Assembly: GCA_035555435.1 (NCBI GenBank)
Contig: DATMGN010000009.1
Location: 1-52,584, forward strand
DNA from: 73-13 sp035555435
GTDB lineage: Bacteria > Actinomycetota > Actinomycetes > Actinomycetales > Microbacteriaceae
Direction: 5' to 3'
DNA length: 52,584 nucleotides
The translations under genes and the position numbers were made by a program. Position 1 is the stretch's first letter. Each line of letters begins with the position of its first letter. Below the pieces are notes generated by a model. That model did not search any database and was not told the origin of the DNA. It was given only the letters and a program-made list of their open reading frames with translations. Positions 42,130 to 50,635 of this stretch are shown in pieces.

Positions 42130-43181
42130 GCCCGGCGCGGGCGGCGCTCCTCGCGGAGGTCGAGGGCCGCATCGACCGATTCTTCGCCGAGTCGATCGAG
42201 CGCTCCGCCACGCACTCACCCCAGTACCAGGATCTCTGGCGGGAGCTGCACGCCGCGGCGACGGGCGGCAAGCGCCTGCGCCCGCGGCTCGTCGTCTCCG
42301 CGGCGCCGCTGCTCGGCGACGCCGACACCGACGCGGTCGTCGCGATCGCCACCGCCGTCGAGCTGCTCCACACCGCGCTCCTCCTGCACGACGACGTCAT
42401 CGACGGCGACGTCGAGCGGCGGGGGACGCAGAACCTCGTCGGGTCCTTCGCCGACGAAGCGCGGCGCCTCGGACTCGGCGACGCCGCCGCGCGGCGATGG
42501 GGCGAGACCGCGGCGATCCTCGCTGGCGACCTGCTGCTGACCGCGGCCGTGCGGATGACCGCGACCGTGGACCTCGACCAGGAGCGCCGGCGGCGCCTCA
42601 TCGACCTCGTCGACGAGAGCATCTACCGGGCGGCCGCCGGCGAGCTCGCCGACGTCGCCTACGCCTCCGGCCTGGCGACCCCGAGCGAGGCTCAGATCCG
42701 CGCCATGATGGCGGACAAGACGGCGCACTACTCCCTCGAGCTGCCGTTGCGCGCCGCGGCGATCCTCGCCGGCGCCCCCGACGCGCTCGGCGACCAACTC
42801 GGCGAGATCGGCCGATCCCTCGGTATCGTCTTCCAGATGCGCGACGACCTGCTCGGCGTCTTCGGCTCCAGCGACGAGACCGGCAAGAGCAACTCGAGCG
42901 ACCTGCGCGAGGGCAAGCAGACGATCCTCGTCGCGCTCGCCCGGGACACGCGGGAGTGGTCGCAGTCCGCCGAGCTGTTCGGGTCGGACGACCTCGACGA
43001 GGCGGACGCGCAGCGGCTCCGGGACGCGCTCGAGCGATCGGGCGCGCGGGAGCGATTCGAGGCGGCGATCCGCGACGAGCGCGACCATGTCGGACGTCTC
43101 ATCGAGAGCGCCGACCTGCCGAGCGAGCTCGCGGAGCTCCTCGAGGCGGAGGCGGGCCTCGCGGCGGAGCGCCGGGCATGA
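42126..43181 (+). CDS. crtE: Geranylgeranyl diphosphate synthase
   Basis: 351 residues from GTG 42126. First Asp-rich motif DDVID at residues 89-93 (LLLHDDVIDGD), second DDLLG at 240-244 (FQMRDDLLGVFG), plus GGKRLRPRL for the diphosphate. It condenses three IPP with DMAPP to make C20 GGPP. The product length is inferred from the crtB neighbour. Four-base overlaps with both idi and crtB. Confidence 0.93.
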   Translation: MSPARAALLAEVEGRIDRFFAESIERSATHSPQYQDLWRELHAAATGGKRLRPRLVVSAAPLLGDADTDAVVAIATAVELLHTALLLHDDVIDGDVERRGTQNLVGSFADEARRLGLGDAAARRWGETAAILAGDLLLTAAVRMTATVDLDQERRRRLIDLVDESIYRAAAGELADVAYASGLATPSEAQIRAMMADKTAHYSLELPLRAAAILAGAPDALGDQLGEIGRSLGIVFQMRDDLLGVFGSSDETGKSNSSDLREGKQTILVALARDTREWSQSAELFGSDDLDEADAQRLRDALERSGARERFEAAIRDERDHVGRLIESADLPSELAELLEAEAGLAAERRA

Positions 43182-44053
43182 CCGACGAGCAGGGACTCGA
43201 GCTCTACTCGTCGACCGCGGCCGCCGCCGCCGCCCCGGTCATCCGCCGCTACTCCAACTCGTTCCGGCTCGCGACCTCGCTCTTCCCAAGGCGATCGCGC
43301 GCCGCCATCCGCGCGATCTACGCGCTCGTGCGCGTCGCCGACGAGATCGTCGACGGGACCGCCGCCGAGGCGGGCCTCGGCCCCGAAGCACAGCGGACTC
43401 GGCTCGACGAGCTCGAAGCGGAGACGCATCGGGCGATCGAGACGGGCTTCAGCGCGAACCTCGTCGTGCACGCCTTCGCCGTCGTCGCGAGACGCGCGGG
43501 GATCCCACGCGAGCCCGTCGTCGCGTTCTTCGCCTCGATGCGTCGCGACCTCGGCGCCGTCGACTTCGACGAGACCGAGTACCGCGCCTACATCCACGGC
43601 TCCGCCGAAGCGGTCGGCATCATGTGCCTCTACGTCTTCCTCATCGATCACCCCGCCGACGATGGGACCCGGCGCGGGCTCGAGGAGGGCGCGGTCCGCC
43701 TCGGCGCCGCCTTCCAGAAGGTCAACTTCCTGCGCGACCTCGGGCACGACTCGGACGCGCTCGGCCGCGCCTACTTCCCCGGCATCGCGCCCGGGCGGAT
43801 CGACGAGGCTGCCAAGTCCGCGATCGTCGCCGAGATCCGCGGCGACCTCGACGCCGCGCGGCGCGCGACCGCGGCGCTTCCCCGCGACTGCCGCCGCGCG
43901 GTGCGGGTCGCGACCGACATCTTCGGGTCGTTGCTGTCGCGCCTCGAACGCACGCCCGCCGAGCGGCTCGCGCACGAGCGCGTGTCCGTGCCCGCCGCCG
44001 CCAAGGCGCTCATCGCACTGCGCTGGACCGTCTGGCCCTGGAGCGGGGCATGA
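43178..44053 (+). CDS. crtB: Phytoene synthase
   Basis: 291 residues. DEIVD at residues 55-59 and NFLRDLGHD at 183-191 are the two Asp-rich motifs of squalene/phytoene synthases; YSNSFRLATSLFP precedes the first. It joins two GGPP head to head to give C40 phytoene. ATGA overlaps on both sides. Confidence 0.94.
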   Translation: MTDEQGLELYSSTAAAAAAPVIRRYSNSFRLATSLFPRRSRAAIRAIYALVRVADEIVDGTAAEAGLGPEAQRTRLDELEAETHRAIETGFSANLVVHAFAVVARRAGIPREPVVAFFASMRRDLGAVDFDETEYRAYIHGSAEAVGIMCLYVFLIDHPADDGTRRGLEEGAVRLGAAFQKVNFLRDLGHDSDALGRAYFPGIAPGRIDEAAKSAIVAEIRGDLDAARRATAALPRDCRRAVRVATDIFGSLLSRLERTPAERLAHERVSVPAAAKALIALRWTVWPWSGA

Positions 44054-45615
44054 GCGCGATCGACGCGATCGTCATCGGCGGCGGGGTGTCGGGGCTCGCG
44101 AGCGCCGCGCTCCTCGCGGCGGAAGGGCATCGGGTGACGCTGCTGGAGGCGCGCCGCGAGCTCGGGGGCCGGGCGGGCTCCTGGTCCGCCGACGGGTTCC
44201 GCTTCGACACGGGGCCGTCCTGGTACCTCATGCCCGAGGTCTTCGACCACTTCTACCGCATGCTCGGCACGTCGACCGACGAGCAGCTGCGCCTGCACCG
44301 ACTCGACCCCGGCTATCGGACCTACTTCGAGGGCGACCCCGTGCCGTTCGACCTGCCCGCGGGCCGCGATGCCGCGCGGGCGGCGATGGCCTCCCTCGAT
44401 CCTGCGGCCGGGGCGCAGCTCGACCGCTACTTCGACTCCGCCGAATCGACGTACGAGCTGGCACTGCGCCGCTTCCTCTACAGCTCGTTCGACTCGATGC
44501 GGCCGTTCCTCGATCGCGAGGTCCTCGCGGGCCTCCCGCGCCTCGGCCGCCTCATGGGCCGGTCGCTCGACGCGGAGATCCGCACCCGCACCCGAGACCC
44601 GCGCCTGCGCCGGCTCCTCGGCTACCCCGCGGTCTTCCTCGGCGGTTCGCCGCTGCGGGTGCCGAGCATGTACCACCTCATGAGCCACCTCGACGTCAAC
44701 GACGGCGTCCTGTATCCCGAGGGCGGCTTCGCGCGCGTGATCGAGAGCATCGCGCAGCTCGCGACGACGTTAGGTGCGCGGCTCGTGACCGACGCGACGG
44801 CGACCGAGATCCTGGTCGAACGCGGTCGGGCCCGCGGCGTGCGCTACCGCGACTCGGCGGGCCGCGAGTCCCGCATCGAGGGCGAGCTCGTCGTCGCGAC
44901 CGCCGACCTGCACCACGTCGACATGCAGCTGCTCCCGCCCGAGTACCGCGACCGCGGTCCGAGCTGGTGGGCACGGCGCGACCCCGGCCCCGGCGCGGTG
45001 CTCGCAATGCTCGGGGTCCGCGGGCGACTGCCGGAGCTCGCGCACCACACGCTGCTCTTCGCCGACGACTGGGAGGGCGCCTTCGACGCGGTCGCCGCGC
45101 CCGGACGCGGCCTGCCGACGAACCCCTCGCTGTACATCGGTATGCCGAGCGCGACCGATCCGGGTGTCGCGCCGCCCGGCGACGAGAACCTCTTCGTGCT
45201 CGTCCCCGTCGCCGCCGATCCCGCCATCGGGCGCGGCGGTGTCGATGGGGCGGGCGATCCGGGGGTCGAGGCCTTCGTCGACCGCGTCATCGACCAGATC
45301 GGTGACTGGACGGGCGCGAGCGACCTCGCGCAACGGGTCGCGGTGCGTCGCACGCTCGCACCCGGCGACTTCGCCGCCGACCTCGGCGCCTGGTCGGGCA
45401 GCGCCCTCGGGCCCGCCCACAATCTGCGGCAGAGCGCCTTCTTCCGCGCCCGCAACGCGTCGAAACGGGTCGCGGGGCTCCTCTACGCCGGATCGAGCAC
45501 GATCCCCGGCATCGGCGTGCCCATGTGCCTCATCAGCGCCGAGCTCGTCGTCAAGCGCCTGCGCGGGGACCGGAGCGCCTCGCCGCTGCCGGAGCCCGCG
45601 GCGGTCCTGACGTGA
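44050..45615 (+). CDS. crtI: Phytoene desaturase (lycopene forming)
   Basis: 521 residues. N-terminal FAD motif AIVIGGGVSGLASAALLAAEGHRV, then ELGGRAGSW; FDTGPSWYLMPEVFDHFY is typical of CrtI. The C-terminal signature is LLYAGSSTIPGIGVPMCLISAELV. It carries out four desaturations from phytoene to lycopene, the substrate of CrtEb and the cyclase. ATGA overlap with crtB, GTGA overlap with crtYe. Confidence 0.94.
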   Translation: MSAIDAIVIGGGVSGLASAALLAAEGHRVTLLEARRELGGRAGSWSADGFRFDTGPSWYLMPEVFDHFYRMLGTSTDEQLRLHRLDPGYRTYFEGDPVPFDLPAGRDAARAAMASLDPAAGAQLDRYFDSAESTYELALRRFLYSSFDSMRPFLDREVLAGLPRLGRLMGRSLDAEIRTRTRDPRLRRLLGYPAVFLGGSPLRVPSMYHLMSHLDVNDGVLYPEGGFARVIESIAQLATTLGARLVTDATATEILVERGRARGVRYRDSAGRESRIEGELVVATADLHHVDMQLLPPEYRDRGPSWWARRDPGPGAVLAMLGVRGRLPELAHHTLLFADDWEGAFDAVAAPGRGLPTNPSLYIGMPSATDPGVAPPGDENLFVLVPVAADPAIGRGGVDGAGDPGVEAFVDRVIDQIGDWTGASDLAQRVAVRRTLAPGDFAADLGAWSGSALGPAHNLRQSAFFRARNASKRVAGLLYAGSSTIPGIGVPMCLISAELVVKRLRGDRSASPLPEPAAVLT

Positions 45616-45932
45616 GTCCCGTGTATCTCCTCGTGCTCCTGGTCCTCATCGGGTGCATGATCCTCCTCGACCGGCGCTGGCGGCTGGCGTTCTGGCGGGA
45701 CGCCCGGCGCGCCGCGATCTCGATCGCGGTCGTCACCGCGGTGCTCCTCGTCGTCGACGTGATCGGGATCGCGCTCGGCGTCTTCCACCGCTCGACGACG
45801 TGGGCGATGACCGGCATCCTGCTCGGACCGGAGTTGCCCCTCGAGGAGCTCTTCTTCCTCGCGTTCCTCGCCTACCTCACCCTCAACCTGCTCGCGGCCG
45901 GGCAGCTGCTGCGGCGCCGGAGCGAACGATGA
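45612..45932 (+). CDS. crtYe: C50 carotenoid cyclase subunit (CrtYe type)
   Basis: 106 residues from GTG 45612. Three membrane helices and the motif ELPLEELFFLAFLAY (the PxEE element of heterodimeric lycopene cyclases). It works with the next gene product as a heterodimer that cyclises the C50 precursor. Overlaps crtI and crtYf by 4 nt each, which suits equimolar synthesis of both subunits. Confidence 0.9.
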   Translation: MSPVYLLVLLVLIGCMILLDRRWRLAFWRDARRAAISIAVVTAVLLVVDVIGIALGVFHRSTTWAMTGILLGPELPLEELFFLAFLAYLTLNLLAAGQLLRRRSER

Positions 45933-46249
45933 CGTACGTGCTCCTCGTCGGCGGACTGCTGCTCGTCGCGGTCGTCGTGCGGGTCATCGGCGACGTGGTC
46001 GCGCGCCGTCGCGGCCGGCGGATCCCCGTGCTCCCGACGCTGCTCGCGACCGTCGTGCTCCTCGTCCTCACCGCCGTGTTCGACACGGCGATGATCGCGG
46101 CGGGACTCTTCGAGTACGCCCCCGCGCACATCTCCGGCGTGCGAATCGGCCTCGCGCCGATCGAGGACTTCGCCTACCCCATCGCCGTCGCGATCATGCT
46201 CCCGGCCGTGTGGGAGCTCACCGCCAGGAGGGCCCGCGATGGCGCGTAG
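45929..46249 (+). CDS. crtYf: C50 carotenoid cyclase subunit (CrtYf type)
   Basis: 106 residues from ATG 45929. Three membrane helices with the acidic motif APIEDFAYPIAVAIM (PxED). It is the partner of CrtYe. Whether the rings are epsilon (decaprenoxanthin) or gamma (sarcinaxanthin) depends on these two subunits and cannot be decided by eye. It overlaps crtEb by 11 nt. Confidence 0.9.
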   Translation: MTYVLLVGGLLLVAVVVRVIGDVVARRRGRRIPVLPTLLATVVLLVLTAVFDTAMIAAGLFEYAPAHISGVRIGLAPIEDFAYPIAVAIMLPAVWELTARRARDGA

Positions 46250-47117
46250 GCCGCTCGCGACCCGGCTGCTCATCAGCTCGCGGCCGCTCAGCTGGATCAA
46301 CACGGCGTACCCGTTCGCCGCCGCCTACCTGCTCGCCGGCGGCGGGATCGACGCGGCCCTCGTCGTCGGCACGATCTTCTTCCTCATCCCCTACAACCTC
46401 GCCATGTACGGAATCAACGACGTCTTCGACCACGCCTCGGACGCAGTCAACCCGCGCAAGGGCGGTGCGGAGGGCGCGCTGCTGGAGCCCGCGGTGCATC
46501 GCGCCGTGCTCATCTGGGCCGTCGGTGTCTGCGTCCCGTTCGTCGTCGCGCTCGTCGTCCTCGGCTCGCCCGCCTCCTGGGCGGTCCTCGCCATCAGCCT
46601 CTTCGCCGTCGCCGCCTACTCCGTGCCGGGCCTGCGGTTCAAAGAGATCCCCGTCCTCGACTCCATCACGTCGAGCACGCACTTCGTCAGCCCCGCGGTC
46701 TACGGGCTCGTCCTCGCCGGTGCCGTCTGGGACTGGCGCGTCGTGATCGTGCTCATCGCGTTCTTCCTCTGGGGCATGGCGAGCCACGCCTTCGGTGCGG
46801 TGCAGGACGTCATCCCTGACCGGGAGGGCGGCATCCGCTCGATCGCGACCGTGCTCGGCGCCGCCTGGACCGTCCGGCTCGCGATCGGCGCCTGGGCGAT
46901 CGCCGGCGCGCTCCTGCTCCTGCTGCCCTTCCCCGGCAGGCTCGCCGCGATCCTCGCGGTGCCGTACATCCTGCTCGCCTGGCCCTACCGCTCCGTCGCC
47001 GACGCCGAGTCGGGGGCCGCGAACCGGTCGTGGCGCCGCTTCCTCGTCGTCAACTACCTCGTCGGCTTCGCCGTGACCCTGCTGCTCATCGCGATCGCGA
47101 TGCGACTCGGGTCCTGA
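46239..47117 (+). CDS. crtEb: Lycopene elongase (UbiA-family prenyltransferase)
   Basis: 292 residues from ATG 46239, with CAGGAGGG upstream inside crtYf. UbiA family: YGINDVFDHASDAVNPRKGG (first Asp motif), and VQDVIPDREGGIRSIATVLG (second); about eight helices. It adds two C5 units to lycopene to give the C50 flavuxanthin-type precursor before cyclisation. The order crtI-crtYe-crtYf-crtEb is as in Corynebacterium glutamicum, which favours decaprenoxanthin; Micrococcus luteus has the elongase before the cyclase genes. It is the last gene of the carotenoid operon proper. Confidence 0.92.
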   Translation: MARRPLATRLLISSRPLSWINTAYPFAAAYLLAGGGIDAALVVGTIFFLIPYNLAMYGINDVFDHASDAVNPRKGGAEGALLEPAVHRAVLIWAVGVCVPFVVALVVLGSPASWAVLAISLFAVAAYSVPGLRFKEIPVLDSITSSTHFVSPAVYGLVLAGAVWDWRVVIVLIAFFLWGMASHAFGAVQDVIPDREGGIRSIATVLGAAWTVRLAIGAWAIAGALLLLLPFPGRLAAILAVPYILLAWPYRSVADAESGAANRSWRRFLVVNYLVGFAVTLLLIAIAMRLGS

Positions 47118-47127
47118 CGGGAGCGTC

Positions 47128-47544
47128 ATGCGCATCTGGTCGATGCATCCGCGACAGCTCGATCGCGTCGCGCTCGTCGCGTGCTGGCGCGAGTCCCTGC
47201 TCGCGCAGGCCGTGCTCGCGGGGCGCACCAGGGGCTACAAGCATCACCCCCAGCTCGACCGGTTCCGCGCGCAGGACGAGCCGGGCGAGCGGATCGGCGC
47301 CTACCTCGTCGGGCTCGCCGACGAAGCGGACCGCCGCGGCTACCGCTTCGACCGCAGCCGGATCGACCGACCCTCGCCGCCGCTGCCCGTCATGCCGCTG
47401 ACGCAGGTCGAGCTCGACGCCGAGTGGCACCACCTGCTCGGCAAGCTCGAGGGCCGCAGCCCCGACGACTGGGAGCGCTGGCGCATCGCCGCACCCGAGC
47501 CGCACCCGCTCTTCCGGCTCGAAGCGCCGCATCGCGCCGACTGA
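47128..47544 (+). CDS. Pyrimidine-dimer DNA glycosylase (T4 endonuclease V-like)
   Basis: 138 residues. MRIWSMHPRQLDRVALVACWRE and LLAQAVLAGRTRGYKHHPQL match the Pyr_excise family (PF03013) that contains T4 endonuclease V, which cuts the glycosyl bond at UV-induced dimers and nicks the strand. The remainder (GAYLVGLADEADRRGYRFDRSRI, TQVELDAEWHHLLGKLEGRSP) also fits family members from Actinobacteria. Start 10 nt after crtEb, so probably on the same transcript as the photoprotective pigment genes. Activity of the chromosomal members on dimers is inferred from the family. Confidence 0.82.
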   Translation: MRIWSMHPRQLDRVALVACWRESLLAQAVLAGRTRGYKHHPQLDRFRAQDEPGERIGAYLVGLADEADRRGYRFDRSRIDRPSPPLPVMPLTQVELDAEWHHLLGKLEGRSPDDWERWRIAAPEPHPLFRLEAPHRAD

Positions 47545-47592
47545 GCGCGCCACGGAAAAGGGTGGCCTGGCGCCCTCCGCACGCGAGCCGCC

Positions 47593-47617
47593 CGCGCGTA
47601 CGGTGGCGATACGCGCG
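47593..47617. promoter_or_regulatory. Palindrome straddling the promoter of the NHLM export genes
   Basis: CGCGCGTA (47593-47600) and TACGCGCG (47610-47617) are perfect 8-bp arms with a 9-nt centre. A -10-like TACGGT (47599-47604) lies inside. The strong RBS GGAGGAGGGG (47619-47628) follows directly. It may be an operator or, if transcribed from the carotenoid operon, a hairpin separating the two units. Confidence 0.45.
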
Positions 47618-47636
47618 CGGAGGAGGGGCATCGGTC

Positions 47637-48470
47637 GTGACCGAGAACGCGACGAACCGCGAGGAGGGCGGCGGCCGGTTCCGGGCGGCGGCCGTCGAGC
47701 GGATCGCCGCACCGGAGCAGCTCGACCGGATGATCCGGCTCGTCCCGCCGAGGCGTTGGCTCGCCCTCGCCGGCATCATCGCGCTGCTCGTCGCGACGAT
47801 CCTCTGGGCCGTCGTCGCGACGATCCCCACCACGCTCGCCGGCATCGGCTACCTGCTGCCCGAAGGCGGCCTGCGCAAGGTGCAGGCGCCCGTCTCAGGG
47901 ACCGTCGCGAGCTTCGACGTCGCCGTCGGCTCGCACGTCATCGCGGAGCAGGTGATCGGCACGACGACCGACGAGTCGGGGCAGCTCGCCCCGCTCCTCG
48001 CTCCCGAGACCGGCGAGGTCACGGAGGTCAGCGCCGTGCTCCACGCCCACGTCGACGCCGGCGAACGACTCGCCCTCGTGCGCCCCGTCGGCTGGCCGCT
48101 CGTCGTCTACGCCTACCTGCCGGTCCGCGACGCCGGAGCGCTCGCCGTCGGCTCGGAGGTGCAGGTGCGATTCGGGGGCGGGATCGCGGAGTCGTACGGC
48201 TTCGCAAAGGGTCGTGTCGCGAGCGTCAGCCCCTTCCCCGCGACCGCCGAACGACTCGCGTTCATCCTCCAGGACGCCGCCCTCGTCGACCAGGTCCGCG
48301 CGCTCGGACCGGCCAACGAGGTCGTGGTCGAGCTCGAGCAGTCCGCCGCGACACCGAACGGCCTCGTCTGGGGCACGGGCACCGGGCCCGGCGCCGAACT
48401 GCCCGCGGGACTCCCTGCCTCGCTCGTCTTCGTCACGGGCGTGCGCCATCCCATCGAGGACGTGCTGTGA
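47637..48470 (+). CDS. NHLM-type export membrane-fusion (HlyD-like) protein
   Basis: 277 residues from GTG 47637, 8 nt after a strong RBS. Membrane helix at ~42-64 (LALAGIIALLVATILWAVVATIP), then a lipoyl-like hairpin split around GLRKVQAPVSGTVASFDVAVGSHV and LLAPETGEVTEVSAVLHAHVDAGE, and a beta-barrel with VVYAYLPVRDAGALAVGSEVQVRF. The lack of a long coiled coil and the two ABC genes behind it match the NHLM bacteriocin-system secretion protein family (TIGR03794 type). It links the exporter to the outside. Its stop overlaps the next GTG start (GTGA). Confidence 0.82.
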   Translation: MTENATNREEGGGRFRAAAVERIAAPEQLDRMIRLVPPRRWLALAGIIALLVATILWAVVATIPTTLAGIGYLLPEGGLRKVQAPVSGTVASFDVAVGSHVIAEQVIGTTTDESGQLAPLLAPETGEVTEVSAVLHAHVDAGERLALVRPVGWPLVVYAYLPVRDAGALAVGSEVQVRFGGGIAESYGFAKGRVASVSPFPATAERLAFILQDAALVDQVRALGPANEVVVELEQSAATPNGLVWGTGTGPGAELPAGLPASLVFVTGVRHPIEDVL

Positions 48471-50632
48471 CCGACGCCGCAGGACACGAGACCCCGGCGG
48501 GGCGCCGACGCGTCGCGACGCCGACCGTCCTCCAGATGGAGTCCGCCGAATGCGGCGCCGCCTCCCTCGCGATGATCCTCGCGAAGCACGGCAAGTGGGT
48601 GCCGCTCGAGCAGCTGCGCATCGAGTGCGGCGTCTCCCGCGACGGCGCCAAGGCGAGCAACCTGCTCGCCGCCGCGAGGCGACACGGCCTCGCGGCGAAG
48701 GGCCGGCGGATCGAGCCGGCCGGGCTCGCCGACGTCGCGCTGCCGATCATCGTGTACTGGAACTTCAACCACTTCCTCGTCGTGGAGGGCTACGGCCCGC
48801 GCGGCGTCGCCGTCAACGATCCCGCGACGGGCCCGCGTCTCGTGAGCTGGGAGGAGTTCGACCGCTCGTTCACCGGGGTCGCGCTCACGTTCGAGCCGAC
48901 TGAGGCGTTCGAGCGCGGCGGTGCGCGCCCCTCGCTCACGGCGGGACTCGGGCGCCGGTTCACGAGCGGATGGTCGACGCTCGCGTTCTGCCTCCTCGCG
49001 GGGCTCGGGCTGCTCGTGCCGGGCCTGTTCGTCCCGGCCGCCACGCGGATCTTCGTCAACGAGGTGCTCGGGGCGAACCAGAACGGCTGGCTCGTGCTGC
49101 TCATCGTCGGCATCGCGATCGCCGTCGTCGCGCAGATCGTCCTCATCGCGATGCAGCAGATCGCGCTGCTGCGACTGTCCGTGGCACTCGCGGTGACGAT
49201 GTCGACGAAGTTCCTCGAACACGTGCTGCGCCTGCCGATGCGCTTCTTCGCCCAGCGCTCCGCGGGCCACATCGCGACCCGGATCGAGGCGAACGACGCG
49301 ATCGCGATGCTGCTGTCGAGCGAGCTCGCGACCGCGCTGCTCGCGCTCGTCACCTCCGCCTTCTACCTCGTCATGATGTTCGTCTACTCCTGGGAGCTCG
49401 CGCTCGTCTCCCTGCTCTTCGCCGCGCTCAACGCGTTCGCACTCCAGCTCGTCGCGCGGCGGCAGAAGAACGCGAGCCTCCTGCTCACCCAGGACGCGGG
49501 GCGGCTCGTCGGCACCGGGACGATCGGCATCGCCAACATCGAGACGCTCAAGGCGACGAGCGACGAGGCCGCATTCTTCACCCGCTGGGCCGGGTTGCAG
49601 GCCAAGGTGGTGACCGCGACGCAGGCGATCGGGGCGCCGCTCGCCGCACTCAACTCGGTGCCCGTGCTCCTCAGCGCACTGAGCACGGCCGTCATCATCG
49701 CCTTCGGCGGACTCATGGTGATGGACGGGGCGCTCAGTCTCGGCACGCTCGTCGCCTTCCAGATGCTCGCCGCCGGATTCGCGCTGCCGATCAGTCAGCT
49801 CGTCGGGCTCGGCGCCGAGGTGCAGCAGGCCGGCGGCAGCCTCGCGAGCGTCGACGACGTGCTCGACCACCCGCTGGACCCCGTCCGTCCCGCGCGAGCC
49901 GGCGTCCCGGCGAAGCTGACCGGGGCGATCGAGCTGCGCGACGTCACCTTCGGTTACGACCCGCTCGGGCCGCCCCTCATCGAGGGCCTCGACGTGCGCA
50001 TCGAGCCCGGGCAGCGCGTCGCGTTCATCGGGCCGAGCGGGAGCGGGAAGTCGACCGTCTCCCAGCTCATCGTCGGACTGCACAAGCCCTGGCGCGGCGA
50101 GATCCTCATCGACGGCATCCCGCGCGAGGAGCTCCCGCCGCAGGTCCTCGCGACGACGCTCGCGTTCGTCGACCAGGACATCACCCTCTTCCAGGGCAGC
50201 GTCCGCGACAACCTCACGCTCTGGGACCCGACGCTGAGCGACGACGCCCTCATCCGGGCCGCCCGCGACGCGGCGATCCACGGCGACATCGTGATGCGCG
50301 AAGGCGGATTCGAACGCCAGGTCGAGGAGGACGCGCGCGACTGGAGCGGCGGACAGCGGCAGCGGCTCGAGATCGCGCGCGCGCTGACGACCGATCCGAG
50401 CGTGCTCGTCATGGACGAGGCGACGAGCGCGCTCGACCCCGTCGTCGAGCAGCGCATCGATCAGGCGATCCGCAGCCGTGGCTGCACGACCGTCATCGTC
50501 GCGCACCGGCTGTCGACCATCCGCGACGCCGACGAGATCATCGTCCTCGACCGCGGCGAGGTCGTGCAGCGCGGCACGCACGAGGCGCTGCTCGCCGAAG
50601 GCGGGCTCTACACCGAGCTGCTGGGCGACTGA
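48467..50632 (+). CDS. NHLM-type peptidase-containing ABC exporter
   Basis: 721 residues from GTG 48467. C39 peptidase domain at ~15-140, with C29 (MESAECGAASLAMIL), H102 (NFNHFLVVEGYG) and D118 (VNDPATG); all three catalytic residues are present. Six membrane helices at ~165-440. ATPase domain with Walker A GPSGSGKST at 522-530, signature WSGGQRQR at 626-633, Walker B VLVMDEATSALD at 646-657. It removes leader peptides after a double-glycine-type site and exports the core. Family context is TIGR03796 type. The peptide it exports is not in the window. Confidence 0.9.
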   Translation: MTDAAGHETPAGRRRVATPTVLQMESAECGAASLAMILAKHGKWVPLEQLRIECGVSRDGAKASNLLAAARRHGLAAKGRRIEPAGLADVALPIIVYWNFNHFLVVEGYGPRGVAVNDPATGPRLVSWEEFDRSFTGVALTFEPTEAFERGGARPSLTAGLGRRFTSGWSTLAFCLLAGLGLLVPGLFVPAATRIFVNEVLGANQNGWLVLLIVGIAIAVVAQIVLIAMQQIALLRLSVALAVTMSTKFLEHVLRLPMRFFAQRSAGHIATRIEANDAIAMLLSSELATALLALVTSAFYLVMMFVYSWELALVSLLFAALNAFALQLVARRQKNASLLLTQDAGRLVGTGTIGIANIETLKATSDEAAFFTRWAGLQAKVVTATQAIGAPLAALNSVPVLLSALSTAVIIAFGGLMVMDGALSLGTLVAFQMLAAGFALPISQLVGLGAEVQQAGGSLASVDDVLDHPLDPVRPARAGVPAKLTGAIELRDVTFGYDPLGPPLIEGLDVRIEPGQRVAFIGPSGSGKSTVSQLIVGLHKPWRGEILIDGIPREELPPQVLATTLAFVDQDITLFQGSVRDNLTLWDPTLSDDALIRAARDAAIHGDIVMREGGFERQVEEDARDWSGGQRQRLEIARALTTDPSVLVMDEATSALDPVVEQRIDQAIRSRGCTTVIVAHRLSTIRDADEIIVLDRGEVVQRGTHEALLAEGGLYTELLGD

Positions 50633-50635
50633 GCG

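Noticed and set aside
47545..47636. RiPP precursor gene between the glycosylase and the membrane-fusion gene
   Set aside because: Only 92 nt, occupied by the palindrome, promoter-like element and RBS; no suitable small frame.
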